Shown here: positions 26,028 through 37,839 of the stretch, one piece after another
Layout of the letters: the number at the start of each line of letters is the position of its first letter
Position numbering within the stretch: position 1 is the stretch's first letter
Assembly (NCBI RefSeq): GCF_025809055.1
Contig: NZ_CP075529.1
Coordinates: 1,054,001-1,118,000 of the forward strand
DNA length: 64,000 nt
Origin: Devosia sp.
GTDB taxonomy: Bacteria > Pseudomonadota > Alphaproteobacteria > Rhizobiales > Devosiaceae
Reading direction: 5' to 3'
Translations under genes and position numbers: made by a program
The notes under the pieces: model-generated
The model's database searches: none
Seen by the model: only the letters and a program-made list of their open reading frames with translations
Told to the model about the DNA's origin: nothing

Positions 26028-26627
26028 TCAGGCGACGACGCGCTCGCGTACCGGCATGTCGACGACTTTGGCATCATAGCGCCATTCGCGGTCCAGCATG
26101 GCAAAATGCAGCTCTTCATCCCACTCGCCCTGAAACAGGGCGTGCTCGCGATAGTGCGCCTCAAGCCGCATTCCCAACTTGCGCATCAGCTTGATCGAGT
26201 GATGGCTGCGGCCGTCGCAGCGGACGAACAGCCGGTGGACGCGGAAGTGGTTGAAGGCAATGTCAAACATGGCCGTCAGCGCCTCGGTGAGATAGCCCTT
26301 GCCGCTATGGGTGGGGTGAATGGCAAACCGTACCTCGCCCTGCCCCGCCGTGGCATCGGACCATTTGAGGCAAACCTGCCCAACCAGCGCGCGGTCGCCC
26401 TTCTGGATCATGGCAAGCGAGAGCGTGTCACCGGGCCGATGCAATTCGGTCTGCCGCCGCATGGTCCCGACCACGGCCGCCACGTCTTCGGCATAGCGGG
26501 TCGGGCGCTCGACGTAACGCTGAACCGAGGGCAGCGTATGGTATCGGGTCACCGCGTCACAATCGGCACGCTCGAACGGCCTGAGGATGAGATGGTCGGT
26601 TTCGATTGGCACGCGTAGCGACGACAT
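26028..26627 (-). CDS. GNAT acetyltransferase, RimJ/RimL-like (copy 1)
   Basis: A 199-residue acyltransferase of the Acetyltransf_3 group. TDHLILRPFERADCDAV opens the fold, VRFAIHPTHSGKGYLTEAL is the acetyl-CoA loop, and RSHHSIKLMRKLGMRLEAHY completes it. It shares the same layout, the EHALFQG/EHGLFKG GWDEE C-terminal motif and an aromatic tail with the next gene, so the two are paralogs. The ATG at 26627 was chosen over an upstream extension. Confidence 0.87.
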   Translation of the reverse strand: MSSLRVPIETDHLILRPFERADCDAVTRYHTLPSVQRYVERPTRYAEDVAAVVGTMRRQTELHRPGDTLSLAMIQKGDRALVGQVCLKWSDATAGQGEVRFAIHPTHSGKGYLTEALTAMFDIAFNHFRVHRLFVRCDGRSHHSIKLMRKLGMRLEAHYREHALFQGEWDEELHFAMLDREWRYDAKVVDMPVRERVVA

Positions 26628-26737
26628 GATCCGTTTCCCTTCGCAGATCTCATCCAGCCCTCCCAAGCTGAACGTGGAGCAGGAATCCGGGTTCCGGTGC
26701 GGTGATTAAAAAATCGTTTCGTCTCGTCCAGCCCAGG

Positions 26738-27316
26738 TCATTCGCCAGCTGAGGCCCGCATTGCCACCCAATCGCGGCGCAGGATGGCGTAGTAAAATTC
26801 CTCGTCCCAGCCGCCCTTGAACAGGCCATGTTCACGGAAATGAGCTTCGCGCCGCATACCGAGACGCTCCATCAGGCGCCACGATGGCTCATTGCGCGCA
26901 TCGCAACGGGCAAAAACGCGGTGCAAATCGGCCGGCCCGAAGGCCGTAGCCAACATGCAGCGCGAGGCTTCGCTGGCATAGCCATTGCCCTGAAAATCGG
27001 GGTGAAAGATCCAACCCAGCTCGCCCTGCCGGGCCTCCTGCGAGCGCCAGATGAGCGACACTTCGCCAACCAGCGCCCTATCGTCCGCCCGTTCGACGGC
27101 CAGGATGATGCGATCCCCCTCTTCGACAAGGTCGGTCTGCGTGACGCGCTGCTGGACGGCAAGAGCGCACTCCTCCCGGCTCAGCGGCGGATCGAACAGA
27201 TAGCGCGCCACATCCTCCCGCCCGCGATAGCCGAAAACCGCATCGACATCGCCACGCGTAAACGGGCGCAGGCGCAGCCTTTCGGTCATCACAGGATAGT
27301 TGAGGTGAACAGCCAT
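26738..27316 (-). CDS. GNAT acetyltransferase, RimJ/RimL-like (copy 2)
   Basis: A 192-residue acyltransferase. TERLRLRPFTRGDVDAVFGY, LGWIFHPDFQGNGYASEASR and EPSWRLMERLGMRREAHFRE are the family motifs. It lies 110 bases upstream of its paralog on the same strand. An open frame continues upstream to 27586 but runs antisense into the GFA gene, so I set the start at the ATG at 27316 (MAVHLNYPVMTERL). Substrates of both copies are unknown; some relatives acetylate antibiotics. Confidence 0.87.
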   Translation of the reverse strand: MAVHLNYPVMTERLRLRPFTRGDVDAVFGYRGREDVARYLFDPPLSREECALAVQQRVTQTDLVEEGDRIILAVERADDRALVGEVSLIWRSQEARQGELGWIFHPDFQGNGYASEASRCMLATAFGPADLHRVFARCDARNEPSWRLMERLGMRREAHFREHGLFKGGWDEEFYYAILRRDWVAMRASAGE

Positions 27317-27393
27317 GGGGGCGCACTGTCTTATCAACTGCGAGTGATGGCAATGGCTTGCCGGCCAGACCGGCACATGCGAGCCTCGCCCGG

Positions 27394-27831
27394 ATGAAAA
27401 ACACGATCCAACTCGACCAGACTGCCGCGTGCGATTGCGGCGCCGTGACCCTGAGCGCCAGGGGTCAGGTCGTCTCCATGTTTCAATGCGGCTGCAAGAA
27501 CTGCCAGAAAGTTTCGGGCAGCGGACATTCATCCGTCGTGCTGATGCCGGCGGACGCAATTTCGGTGGTCGGTGCGACAAAAACATTTGTCCGTCCAGCC
27601 GATTCGGGTGCGACCTTCACGCGTCACTTCTGCCCAGAATGTGGGACGACGCTGTTCGCGCACTCCTCCAGGGCTCCGGCGTTCCGTATCCTGCTGGCGG
27701 GCCTGTTCGCGGGAGCGAACGATTGGTACAGGCCCAATCAGCTGATCTTTTCGCGGCACCACCCGGTATGGGACCTGATCGAAGCCGCCCTGCCCCGATA
27801 CGAAACCTATCGGCCGGAGAAACCCGCATGA
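27394..27831 (+). CDS. GFA/CENP-V family zinc protein
   Basis: A 145-residue protein of the glutathione-dependent-formaldehyde-activating (GFA) fold. Zinc cysteines appear as CDCGAV, FQCGCKNCQKVSG and HFCPECGTTLF. Despite the family name, most members have no proven formaldehyde role. The start at 27394 was preferred because the family begins just before the first cysteine pair. It is divergent from the GNAT pair and overlaps the next gene by ATGA. Confidence 0.88.
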   Translation: MKNTIQLDQTAACDCGAVTLSARGQVVSMFQCGCKNCQKVSGSGHSSVVLMPADAISVVGATKTFVRPADSGATFTRHFCPECGTTLFAHSSRAPAFRILLAGLFAGANDWYRPNQLIFSRHHPVWDLIEAALPRYETYRPEKPA

Positions 27832-28163
27832 GCATGGCCTGTGACGAACTGGCGGACCGCATCCGGGCCCTGCTGCCCGGCCGGGCCAATATCGCCGAGA
27901 AGAAAATGTTCGGCGGCATCGCCTTCATGCAGGATGGCAACATGCTGGTCTGCCCGACCAAGGCGGGCGAACTGATCGTGCGCGTCGGCAAGGACGGCAT
28001 GGCCGAGGCGCTGGAAAAGCCCGGCGCAGAACTGATGGACATGGGTGGCCGCACCATGAGCGGCTTCGTGGTGCTGGGCGGCGATGCCATCGAGGATGAC
28101 GACGTTCTGGCCGGCTGGATCGAGACGGCCCGCGCCTTTGTCATGACCCTGCCGCCGAAATAG
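27828..28163 (+). CDS. TfoX N-terminal domain protein
   Basis: A 111-residue protein equal to the N-terminal domain of TfoX. The conserved AEKKMFGGIAFMQDGNMLVC and LIVRVGKDGMAEAL are present. It lacks the C-terminal domain of competence regulators, so a competence role should not be assumed. Start overlaps the GFA stop (ATGA), so they are coupled. Confidence 0.87.
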   Translation: MSMACDELADRIRALLPGRANIAEKKMFGGIAFMQDGNMLVCPTKAGELIVRVGKDGMAEALEKPGAELMDMGGRTMSGFVVLGGDAIEDDDVLAGWIETARAFVMTLPPK

Positions 28164-28284
28164 CCGTCCCAAAAAGGGCAAGGCCCCTTGCCGAGCGCGG
28201 CTTTGCGCTTTGGGCTGGCGGTGCTATACGGGCCACCGAACGGCAATTTTGGCCGAATAGCGCATTTCGCAAGGGAGTTTTTCG

Positions 28285-29496
28285 ATGAGCAAAATCAAAG
28301 TCGCCAATCCGGTCGTGGACCTCGACGGCGATGAGATGACCCGCATCATCTGGCAGGCGATCAAGGACAAGCTCATTCACCCCTATCTCGACCTGCCGAT
28401 CGAGTATTATGACCTGTCGGTCGAAAACCGCGATGCCACCGATGACCAGGTGACCATCGACTCCGCCAATGCCATCAAGAAGCACGGCGTCGGCATCAAG
28501 TGCGCGACCATCACCCCCGACGAGGCCCGCGTCGAGGAATTCAAGCTCAAGAAGATGTGGAAGTCGCCCAACGGCACCATCCGCAACATTCTGGGCGGCG
28601 TGATCTTCCGCGAGCCGATCATCTGCAAGAACGTGCCGCGCCTGGTTCCGGGCTGGACCCAGCCGATCATCGTCGGCCGCCATGCCTTTGGCGACCAGTA
28701 TCGCGCCACCGACTTCAAGTTCCCCGGCAAGGGCAAGCTGACCATGAAGTTCGTGGGCGAAGATGGCACCACGATCGAGCATGACGTGTTCGACGCCCCC
28801 GGCGCCGGTATCGCCATGGGCATGTACAATCTCGATGACTCGATCACCGATTTTGCCCGCGCCTCGCTGAACTACGCGCTCAATCGCGGCGTGCCTTGCT
28901 ATCTCTCGACCAAGAACACCATCCTCAAGACCTATGACGGCCGCTTCAAGGATATCTTCCAGGACATCTACGAAGCCGAGTTCAAGGAACAGTTCGAAGC
29001 CAAGAAGATCTGGTACGAACACCGCCTGATCGACGACATGGTGGCCGCGGCCCTCAAGTGGTCCGGCGGTTATGTCTGGGCCTGTAAGAACTATGATGGC
29101 GACGTGCAGTCCGACACCGTGGCGCAGGGCTTTGGCTCGCTGGGCCTGATGACCTCGGTGCTGATGACGCCCGATGGCAAGATCGTGGAAGCCGAAGCCG
29201 CCCATGGCACGGTGACCCGTCACTATCGCCAGCATCAGCAGGGCAAGGAAACCTCGACCAATTCCACAGCCTCGATCTTCGCCTGGACCCGCGGCCTGGC
29301 CCACCGCGCCAAGCTCGACAACAATGCCGAACTGGCCAAGTTTGCCGCGACCCTCGAAAAGGTCACGGTCGACACGATCGAAGAAGGCAAGATGACCAAG
29401 GACCTCTCGCTCCTGGTCGGTCCGGATCAGCCCTGGCTGTCGACCATCGGCTTCCTCGATGCCATCGACCAGAACCTGCAGAAGGCCATGGCGTAA
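28285..29496 (+). CDS. icd: NADP-dependent isocitrate dehydrogenase
   Basis: A 403-residue homodimeric IDH of the eukaryotic-like subfamily that alphaproteobacteria use in the TCA cycle. MSKIKVANPVVDLDGDEMTR, then MWKSPNGTIRNILGGVIFRE (substrate serine and NADP region) and EAAHGTVTRHYRQHQQGKET are diagnostic. A good AGGGAG lies upstream of the ATG, and a terminator follows the stop at 29521-29550. Confidence 0.98.
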   Translation: MSKIKVANPVVDLDGDEMTRIIWQAIKDKLIHPYLDLPIEYYDLSVENRDATDDQVTIDSANAIKKHGVGIKCATITPDEARVEEFKLKKMWKSPNGTIRNILGGVIFREPIICKNVPRLVPGWTQPIIVGRHAFGDQYRATDFKFPGKGKLTMKFVGEDGTTIEHDVFDAPGAGIAMGMYNLDDSITDFARASLNYALNRGVPCYLSTKNTILKTYDGRFKDIFQDIYEAEFKEQFEAKKIWYEHRLIDDMVAAALKWSGGYVWACKNYDGDVQSDTVAQGFGSLGLMTSVLMTPDGKIVEAEAAHGTVTRHYRQHQQGKETSTNSTASIFAWTRGLAHRAKLDNNAELAKFAATLEKVTVDTIEEGKMTKDLSLLVGPDQPWLSTIGFLDAIDQNLQKAMA

Positions 29497-29520
29497 GCCT
29501 GGCACCGCTCAAAATGTGAA

Positions 29521-29551
29521 GGGCCGGAGCATCGCTGCTCCGGCCCTTTTT
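29521..29551. terminator. Intrinsic terminator after icd
   Basis: GGGCCGGAGC pairs with GCTCCGGCCC around an ATCGCT loop, followed by five T residues. It ends icd; the convergent VWA gene stops 20 bases further on. Confidence 0.85.
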
Positions 29552-29570
29552 GTTTGCGCCTGCGAACGGC

Positions 29571-31250
29571 CTACTTGGTCTTGGCCGGCGCGGCGCCCTT
29601 TTCGACGGTGACCTCGGTGCGTTCACCGCCCGTAACGCTGAAGGCGGTTTCCGTCTCGGTGTCGTCGTCGTAGCGGGTCACCACGACATAGTCGCCACTG
29701 GGCAGGGTCGTCTGGTGTTCCTCGCCATAGCCGAAGCCATGCTCGGACCGGTTGCCCTGGATATCCTTTTTGGCGCCAAAGATGTCGAAGGCCGTTGCCC
29801 CGGGCATGGACAGGGCCGCCACACCGGCATCGAGGACGACGACAACTTCTATGCGTTCGCCGGCACTGACGGTAAACGGCGCTTCAGCGGTCGCTTCGTC
29901 CATGCGTACCACCGCCACATAGTCGCCGGGCGGCAACTGGTAGTCGTCATTCGGGCCATAACCGTAGCTGACGTCTTCGCGCGAACCATCGATCGACTTC
30001 TCCGCCTTGAGGATGTTGACGGCCATGCCGCTGTCCTCGATGGCCATGCCCTCGACATAGGCGCCGTTGATCACCGCGACGCCAACACCGGCCACGAGGT
30101 CGATCTCAAGGATTTCGCCGGCAGCCAGGGTTGCGGTTTCGGTGGCACTGCCCTCGCCCACGGTGGCCGTCGCGGTGATTTCACCGGCCGGCACGATGAA
30201 GGTGGCTTCGCCATAACTGAACGCGTCGCCGCCGGGATAGACGAGACCGAGCGCGGCGGCGCTATCAACCGGCTCGCCCTCGGCGGCCATGGCGCGCAGG
30301 ACCACAGTGCCGGCATTGAGGACGAAATAGGGTGTCGCTAGGGCATCTTCGGTAATGGTGACGGGTTGGGACACTTTCACCTCGCCCAGGCGCACCATGG
30401 CTTCATAATCGCCCGGCTCCATCTGCTCGAGCGGAATGCCGTAGCCGTAGTCGACGATTTCGCCGTTCCGGCTCAGTTCCCAATAGAGCGGGCTGGCATT
30501 GTCGCCGGTCAGCAATTCGCCACCCTCGGCCATGGCGACCTCAAGGGTGAAATTTTCCACCACGGCAACCGGCTCCGGCTCGGGCGCGGGTTCGGGCTCC
30601 GGGGCTGGTTCAGGTTCGGCCTGGGCGACTTCGGCAACCGTCGTCGTCAGCGCCTCGACCAGATCGTCGCCGTTCTGCGCCGACAGATACTTGCCGCCGG
30701 TATTTTCGGCCAGACAGGCGACCTGGCGGCCTTCTTCGTCGCTGAGGCCGAAGCCCAGCACGTGCGTGGTGAAGTCGATGCCCTGGGATTCGAGCTCATT
30801 GCCCAACTGGCATGGGTCGACTTCGCAGGTTTCGAGGCCGTCGGTGATCAGGATCACCGTGGCCTTTTCTTCGGTGAAGCGAAGGTCTTCGGCGGCAAGC
30901 CGCACGGCCTCGCTGAGGGGCGTCATGCCCTTGGGATTGATCTTGTCGGCGGCAGCAGCGATGGCGGCGCCCGTGCCAGCGCCCGGCTGCACCAGCATCT
31001 CGATATCGTCGCAATTGCCCTTTTCGCGATGACCATAGGTCATGAGGCCCAGTTCCAGATCGCCGGGCAGTTCCGAAAGCACCGCGCCGAGAGTTTCCCG
31101 CGCAATGGTGATGCGCGCCTTGCCGTCGATCTGCGCCCACATCGAGCCGGAGCCGTCGAGCACGATAACGGCCCGCTCGGCCGCCACGGCCGGAAAGGCC
31201 AGCCCCAGCGCGGCCACCGCGCCAAGAACGACCTTCTTGAAACTATTCAT
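29571..31250 (-). CDS. Periplasmic VWA-domain protein with C-terminal beta repeats
   Basis: A 559-residue secreted protein: signal peptide to about residue 23 (PAVAA), a VWA domain (about 25-210) whose MIDAS motif is LDGSGSMW (D32, S34, S36), a Glu/Pro linker of repeated EPEPAP near residues 225-242, then about 310 residues of beta-rich repeats. Four similar modules can be read, each with a YG(Y)G or SYGE turn followed by a PxGDY-like strand (for example LPPGDYVAVVRMD). The ATG at 31250 was chosen for the signal peptide. Function unknown; metal-dependent binding to envelope partners is likely. Confidence 0.82.
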   Translation of the reverse strand: MNSFKKVVLGAVAALGLAFPAVAAERAVIVLDGSGSMWAQIDGKARITIARETLGAVLSELPGDLELGLMTYGHREKGNCDDIEMLVQPGAGTGAAIAAAADKINPKGMTPLSEAVRLAAEDLRFTEEKATVILITDGLETCEVDPCQLGNELESQGIDFTTHVLGFGLSDEEGRQVACLAENTGGKYLSAQNGDDLVEALTTTVAEVAQAEPEPAPEPEPAPEPEPVAVVENFTLEVAMAEGGELLTGDNASPLYWELSRNGEIVDYGYGIPLEQMEPGDYEAMVRLGEVKVSQPVTITEDALATPYFVLNAGTVVLRAMAAEGEPVDSAAALGLVYPGGDAFSYGEATFIVPAGEITATATVGEGSATETATLAAGEILEIDLVAGVGVAVINGAYVEGMAIEDSGMAVNILKAEKSIDGSREDVSYGYGPNDDYQLPPGDYVAVVRMDEATAEAPFTVSAGERIEVVVVLDAGVAALSMPGATAFDIFGAKKDIQGNRSEHGFGYGEEHQTTLPSGDYVVVTRYDDDTETETAFSVTGGERTEVTVEKGAAPAKTK

Positions 31251-31409
31251 CTGAAGCCCTCCAAAATGAATCGGGCCAATAGTGGCCCCCATATGCAATT
31301 AAACAAAGACATGTCCGGCATGAAGCGAACATGAACAGGTCATTCAGGCAAGAACCAAAAAAAGCCGTAGTCTCAAACATCAGCTCGGCAAAGCCTTGCA
31401 GGAGATTCG

Positions 31410-32387
31410 ATGAAACGGTTTGCACTGATCCTGGCCGGGGTTTTGGCCGCCATCGCCGTGTTCAACGCGAGTTGGCGGGTCTCGCCGCCGGACGACCCTA
31501 CCATCCTGCTGATCGCGCATCGCGGCGTGCACCAGACGTTTGACCGGCAGGACCTTGAGAACGATACCTGCACTGCCGAACGCATCCACGCGCCCGAGCA
31601 CGCCTTCCTTGAAAATACCATTGCCTCTATGGCGGCTGCCTTCGAGGCCGGTGCGGACATTGTCGAGCTCGACGTCCATCCCACCACCGACGGGCAACTG
31701 GCGGTCTTTCATGACTGGACGCTGGATTGCCGGACCGAGGGCCGCGGCGAGACCCGGGGGCACAGCATGGCGGAACTGCGCGCCCTGGATATCGGCTACG
31801 GATATACCAGCGACGGCAGCACCTTCCCGTTTCGTGGCCAGGGCGTTGGACAGATGCCGGAACTGACCGAGGTACTGACCCAGTTTCCGGACCAGAAATT
31901 CCTGATCAATTTCAAAAGCCGCGAGGCACGCGAAGGCGACATGCTGGCGGCGCTCGTCGCCGGGCAGCCGCAATGGCGCGACGCCGTCTGGGGCGCCTAT
32001 GGCGGCGACGAGCCGACCTACGAGGCGGCAGCCTCGCTGGACGGACTCAATGTATGGTCGCGACGCGGCCTGATCGATTGCCTGACCCAATATGCGGCGC
32101 TCGGATGGACAGGGTATGTCCCCGCTGCCTGCACCAACACCAAGGTCATGGTGCCCATCAACCTGGCTGGTTGGCTCTGGGGCTGGCCGAACCTGTTCCT
32201 GGAGAGGATGCACAACGCGGGCAGCCAGGTGATCCTCCTGGGACCCTATGGCAGTGGCGACCCTGGCACGGCCGGCATTGATGACCTCGACACGTTAGCC
32301 CAGGTTCCCCCCACATTCTCGGGCTATGTGTGGACCAACCGCATTGAGGTCATCGGGCCCGCGCGGACGAAAGCCGCGACAGAATAG
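31410..32387 (+). CDS. Glycerophosphodiester phosphodiesterase-family protein
   Basis: A 325-residue GDPD TIM-barrel. The N-terminus is a signal anchor or peptide. Catalytic residues are visible as IAHRGV (H37, R38), ENT (68-70), ELDVH (E87, D89) and FHDWTLD (H101). It would hydrolyse glycerophosphodiesters or related lipid headgroups in the periplasm. About 30 residues between the HRG and ENT motifs contain Cys-bearing DTCTAER, which is unusual. Divergent from the VWA gene. Confidence 0.88.
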   Translation: MKRFALILAGVLAAIAVFNASWRVSPPDDPTILLIAHRGVHQTFDRQDLENDTCTAERIHAPEHAFLENTIASMAAAFEAGADIVELDVHPTTDGQLAVFHDWTLDCRTEGRGETRGHSMAELRALDIGYGYTSDGSTFPFRGQGVGQMPELTEVLTQFPDQKFLINFKSREAREGDMLAALVAGQPQWRDAVWGAYGGDEPTYEAAASLDGLNVWSRRGLIDCLTQYAALGWTGYVPAACTNTKVMVPINLAGWLWGWPNLFLERMHNAGSQVILLGPYGSGDPGTAGIDDLDTLAQVPPTFSGYVWTNRIEVIGPARTKAATE

Positions 32388-32461
32388 TCTCATGACTCGG
32401 GAATGGGCCTCGGATAGGGTCGCCCGATACGGAATCCTCCAAAGCCCCAGACGGTTGCCCC

Positions 32462-33394
32462 ATGCCCATCGGCGTTATCTATGCGCTCGTCGCCTATTCG
32501 ATCTATTCGTGCGGCGACGCCATCATCAAGGGGTTCGGGCAAAGCCTGTCGGTCTTCGAGATCGGGTTCTTCGTTGCCGTGTTCTCGCTGTTGCCCGCCC
32601 TGTTCGCCAAGCCCCGGGGTGAGCGATGGCGTGACAGCTTCGAGATGAAGCGACCGCTGCTGGTGCATCTGCGCAGCTTTTCCGGCGTGACATCGGCGAT
32701 CCTGGTAACCTTTGCCTTCACCACCATTCCCTTCGCGGAAGCCTATTCACTGGTCTTCCTCATGCCGTTCTTCATCACCATCATGTCGGCCCTGGTGCTG
32801 GCGGAGAAAGTCAGCGTACCGCGCTGGCTGCTGCTGGTGCTTGGCTTTGCCGGTGTGCTTCTGGTGGTGCGCCCCGGCTTTCGGGAACTGGAGCCCGGAC
32901 ATCTGGCTGCGCTGGCAACGGCCTTTTTCGGCGCCACGACCAATACAGTTCTGCGGGTGATCGCCGGCAGCGAACGCCGCGTCAGCCTGATCCTCGTACC
33001 GGCGCTCTATGTGCTCGTGGTCAACGGCGTGCTGATGATCCCGACATTTACAATGCCGACCCCGACCCAGTTCGCCCTGCTGTTGGCATCAGGCGCGGCC
33101 ATTGGCATCGGTCACATCCTGCTGATTCTGGCCACCCGCAATGCCGAGGCCAGCCAGATCGCGCCCTTCCAGTATATACAGATCGTCTGGGCCATTGTCC
33201 TGGGTGCCCTGTTCTTCGCCGAATTTCCCGATGCACTGGCCTATATCGGCCTCGCCATCGTCATTCTCTCGGGGCTGTTGTCGCTGTTCCGCAATGGCAG
33301 CGCGACGCGCATTGCCGGCCGGTTTGCGCTCTACCGCGCCCGGCGGCCCAACTCGCCCACTGACATCACCGAAGTGCAGGGGCCGGAAATCTGA
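32462..33394 (+). CDS. EamA/DMT-family transporter (copy 1)
   Basis: A 310-residue ten-helix drug/metabolite transporter with two EamA repeats. MPIGVIYALVAYSIYSCGDA starts helix 1, and TFAFTTIPFAEAYSLVFLMP (helix 4 region) and VLGALFFAEFPDALAYIGLA (second repeat) are typical. Direction and substrate unknown. It has a close paralog 85 bases downstream, pointing to a tandem duplication. Confidence 0.87.
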   Translation: MPIGVIYALVAYSIYSCGDAIIKGFGQSLSVFEIGFFVAVFSLLPALFAKPRGERWRDSFEMKRPLLVHLRSFSGVTSAILVTFAFTTIPFAEAYSLVFLMPFFITIMSALVLAEKVSVPRWLLLVLGFAGVLLVVRPGFRELEPGHLAALATAFFGATTNTVLRVIAGSERRVSLILVPALYVLVVNGVLMIPTFTMPTPTQFALLLASGAAIGIGHILLILATRNAEASQIAPFQYIQIVWAIVLGALFFAEFPDALAYIGLAIVILSGLLSLFRNGSATRIAGRFALYRARRPNSPTDITEVQGPEI

Positions 33395-33479
33395 TCGGCG
33401 CATCGACGCCGGGCCTCGCCCCGGCTATGGTCAGACCGATTTCATCCGAATCCCTTTTCTCAAATCACTGGTCGTTGCG

Positions 33480-34364
33480 ATGCCGGTCGGCGTCATTCTC
33501 GCTTTTCTCGCCTATGCGATTTTTTCTGTCGCCGATGCCCTGATCAAGGCCACCGGGCCGGCGCTGTCGGTCTTCGAGATCGCCTTTTTCACCACCAGTT
33601 TCTCGATCATCCCCGCCATGCTGACCAAGCGCGGCGAGCGTTGGCGCGACATGTACCGGCTCGAGCATCCCTGGCTGGTGCATCTGCGCTGCCTGACGGC
33701 AATCACCGGCACGGCCTGCGTGATGTTTGCCTTCACCCATATTCCCTTCGCCGAGGTTTATTCGATCGGCTTCACCACGCCGCTCTTTGTGACCCTGCTC
33801 TCCGTGCTGCTGCTGCGGGAGCATGTCGCGCTGCATCGCTGGGTGCTGCTGTTCATCAGCTTCATGGGCGTGGTGCTGGTCATCCGGCCCGGATTGCGGG
33901 CGCTGGAGCCCGGACATTTCGTGATGATGCTGGGCGCCGTTATGGGCGCCATCACCACCACGATCCTGCGCCATGTGGCGCCAAAGGAGCGCCGGGTGAG
34001 CCTTGTGGGCCTGCAGGTACTCTATTCGGCCATCGTCAATGCCATCCTGATGGCACCCACTTTCGTTGTCCCATCGCTGGCGCAGCTGGGCGTTTTGCTC
34101 GGGATTGGCCTCTTGGGCGGCATGGGTGGCCTGCTGCTGATACAGGCGTGCAAGCAGACACCGGCCAATCTCATTGCCCCGGTGCAATATAGCCAGCTGA
34201 TCTGGGCCATCCTGTTCGGCGCACTGTTTTTTGGCGAGTATCCGGACTGGATCGCCATTATCGGAATGGTGGTGGTGGTCGGCGCAGGTCTTCTCAACGT
34301 GCTCACCGAAAAGACCCCCATCCGCTGGAAGCCGCGTATTTTCTTCTTCCGTATCGGGCAGTAG
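33480..34364 (+). CDS. EamA/DMT-family transporter (copy 2)
   Basis: A 294-residue paralog of the preceding transporter: MPVGVILAFLAYAIFSVADA, FAFTHIPFAEVYSIGFTTPL and LFGALFFGEYPDWIAIIGMV line up almost segment by segment with copy 1. The ATG at 33480 mirrors the start of copy 1; the long upstream open frame reads through copy 1 and was rejected. The C-terminus ends in a basic aromatic tail (KPRIFFFRIGQ). Confidence 0.87.
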   Translation: MPVGVILAFLAYAIFSVADALIKATGPALSVFEIAFFTTSFSIIPAMLTKRGERWRDMYRLEHPWLVHLRCLTAITGTACVMFAFTHIPFAEVYSIGFTTPLFVTLLSVLLLREHVALHRWVLLFISFMGVVLVIRPGLRALEPGHFVMMLGAVMGAITTTILRHVAPKERRVSLVGLQVLYSAIVNAILMAPTFVVPSLAQLGVLLGIGLLGGMGGLLLIQACKQTPANLIAPVQYSQLIWAILFGALFFGEYPDWIAIIGMVVVVGAGLLNVLTEKTPIRWKPRIFFFRIGQ

Positions 34365-34372
34365 CGCCGGAC

Positions 34373-34953
34373 CTATTGCAGGGTAGTGTCCCAGAAGTTC
34401 TGTTTCTGGACGATCATCGGTCCATCCGCCAGGGTACGGTGAATGGTGAGCCGCGTGTGCAGGTGCGCATTGGACACGCGCGCCGGATGACTGGCGTCCG
34501 GCACTTCCATGCGACGCCGGTCCGGCCCGAAATAGCTGTCGGTTTCCACATAGATGTAGTCGGTGTTGAACTGGGCAGCCAACCGATCGATCAACAGGTC
34601 GACATTGTCTGGCAGGCACAGAATGTCATCGAACCCCATTTCCACGTAGCCGAGAAAGGTGTCGAGGTCGCAATCCTGCGCCACCAGCACCACCGGGGCC
34701 AACCGCAAGCGGTTGGACGCATTGCGCCTCAATTGCCCAAGCAGCGCCGACTTGTCCGCATCCGGCAGGGCGAAATGGAAAAAGAAGAACAGATGCGAAG
34801 CGGATGGGCGCGCAGCGTGTCGAGATCATGATAGTGCGCGAAGAGCCCAAACCCGGTCGCCTCGGCCAGGTGTTCAAGGCTCCGCGCGGCGGAGCCCGGT
34901 GGACAACAGGCGATCGCCGCACAGTCGGACAGGATAGACGCATATTTCGACAT
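34373..34953 (-). pseudogene. Frameshifted receiver-like protein
   Basis: Two reading frames together encode one plausible protein of about 193 residues. The first (MSKYASILSDCAAIACC to DLDTLRAHPL) is open to about 34800. The second continues as HFALPDADKSALLGQLRRNA, then PVVLVAQDCDLDTFLGYVEM, and ends in YFGPDRRRMEV with TTLQ at the C-terminus. The change of frame lies near 34790-34805, and one extra base there would restore the frame. The C-terminal half looks like the last part of a response-regulator receiver followed by a GPDRRR tail. It is either a pseudogene or a base-call error. Confidence 0.55.
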
Positions 34954-35004
34954 GATCGAAACTTTCCCCATCTCGGGGACAGTCTATGTCCTTGCCACCC
35001 GCCC

Positions 35005-35050
35005 AAAAACAGAAACTGCCGTTCAGTGTGGGGGCACACTGAACGGCAGC
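35005..35050 (-). terminator. Terminator after alaS
   Basis: CTGCCGTTCAGTGTG and CACACTGAACGGCAG form a perfect 15-bp stem with a GGGG loop on the plus strand. Read leftward, the hairpin is followed by TTTCTGTTTTT, a good U-tract, so it ends alaS transcription. Confidence 0.8.
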
Positions 35051-35077
35051 GCATAAATTGTAACGATTGGCGAGCGG

Positions 35078-37717
<2,640 letters not shown>

Positions 37718-37839
37718 GCAGAAGCTTTCATGGCGAGCAGGCGCCAGGGCGCCCGACAAAGGATTTTGACCGGCTTTCTAGCCCGCAGGCCTTGGGCCTG
37801 TCCAGCATTGCAACACCGCTCGAAGCGCCCCGCCGACAA

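Noticed and set aside
28141..29505. 454-codon open frame on the minus strand
   Set aside because: Antisense to icd; explained by icd codon usage.
33141..34364. Longer start for the second EamA transporter at 33141
   Set aside because: It would overlap the first transporter by 250 bases; the paralog alignment supports 33480.
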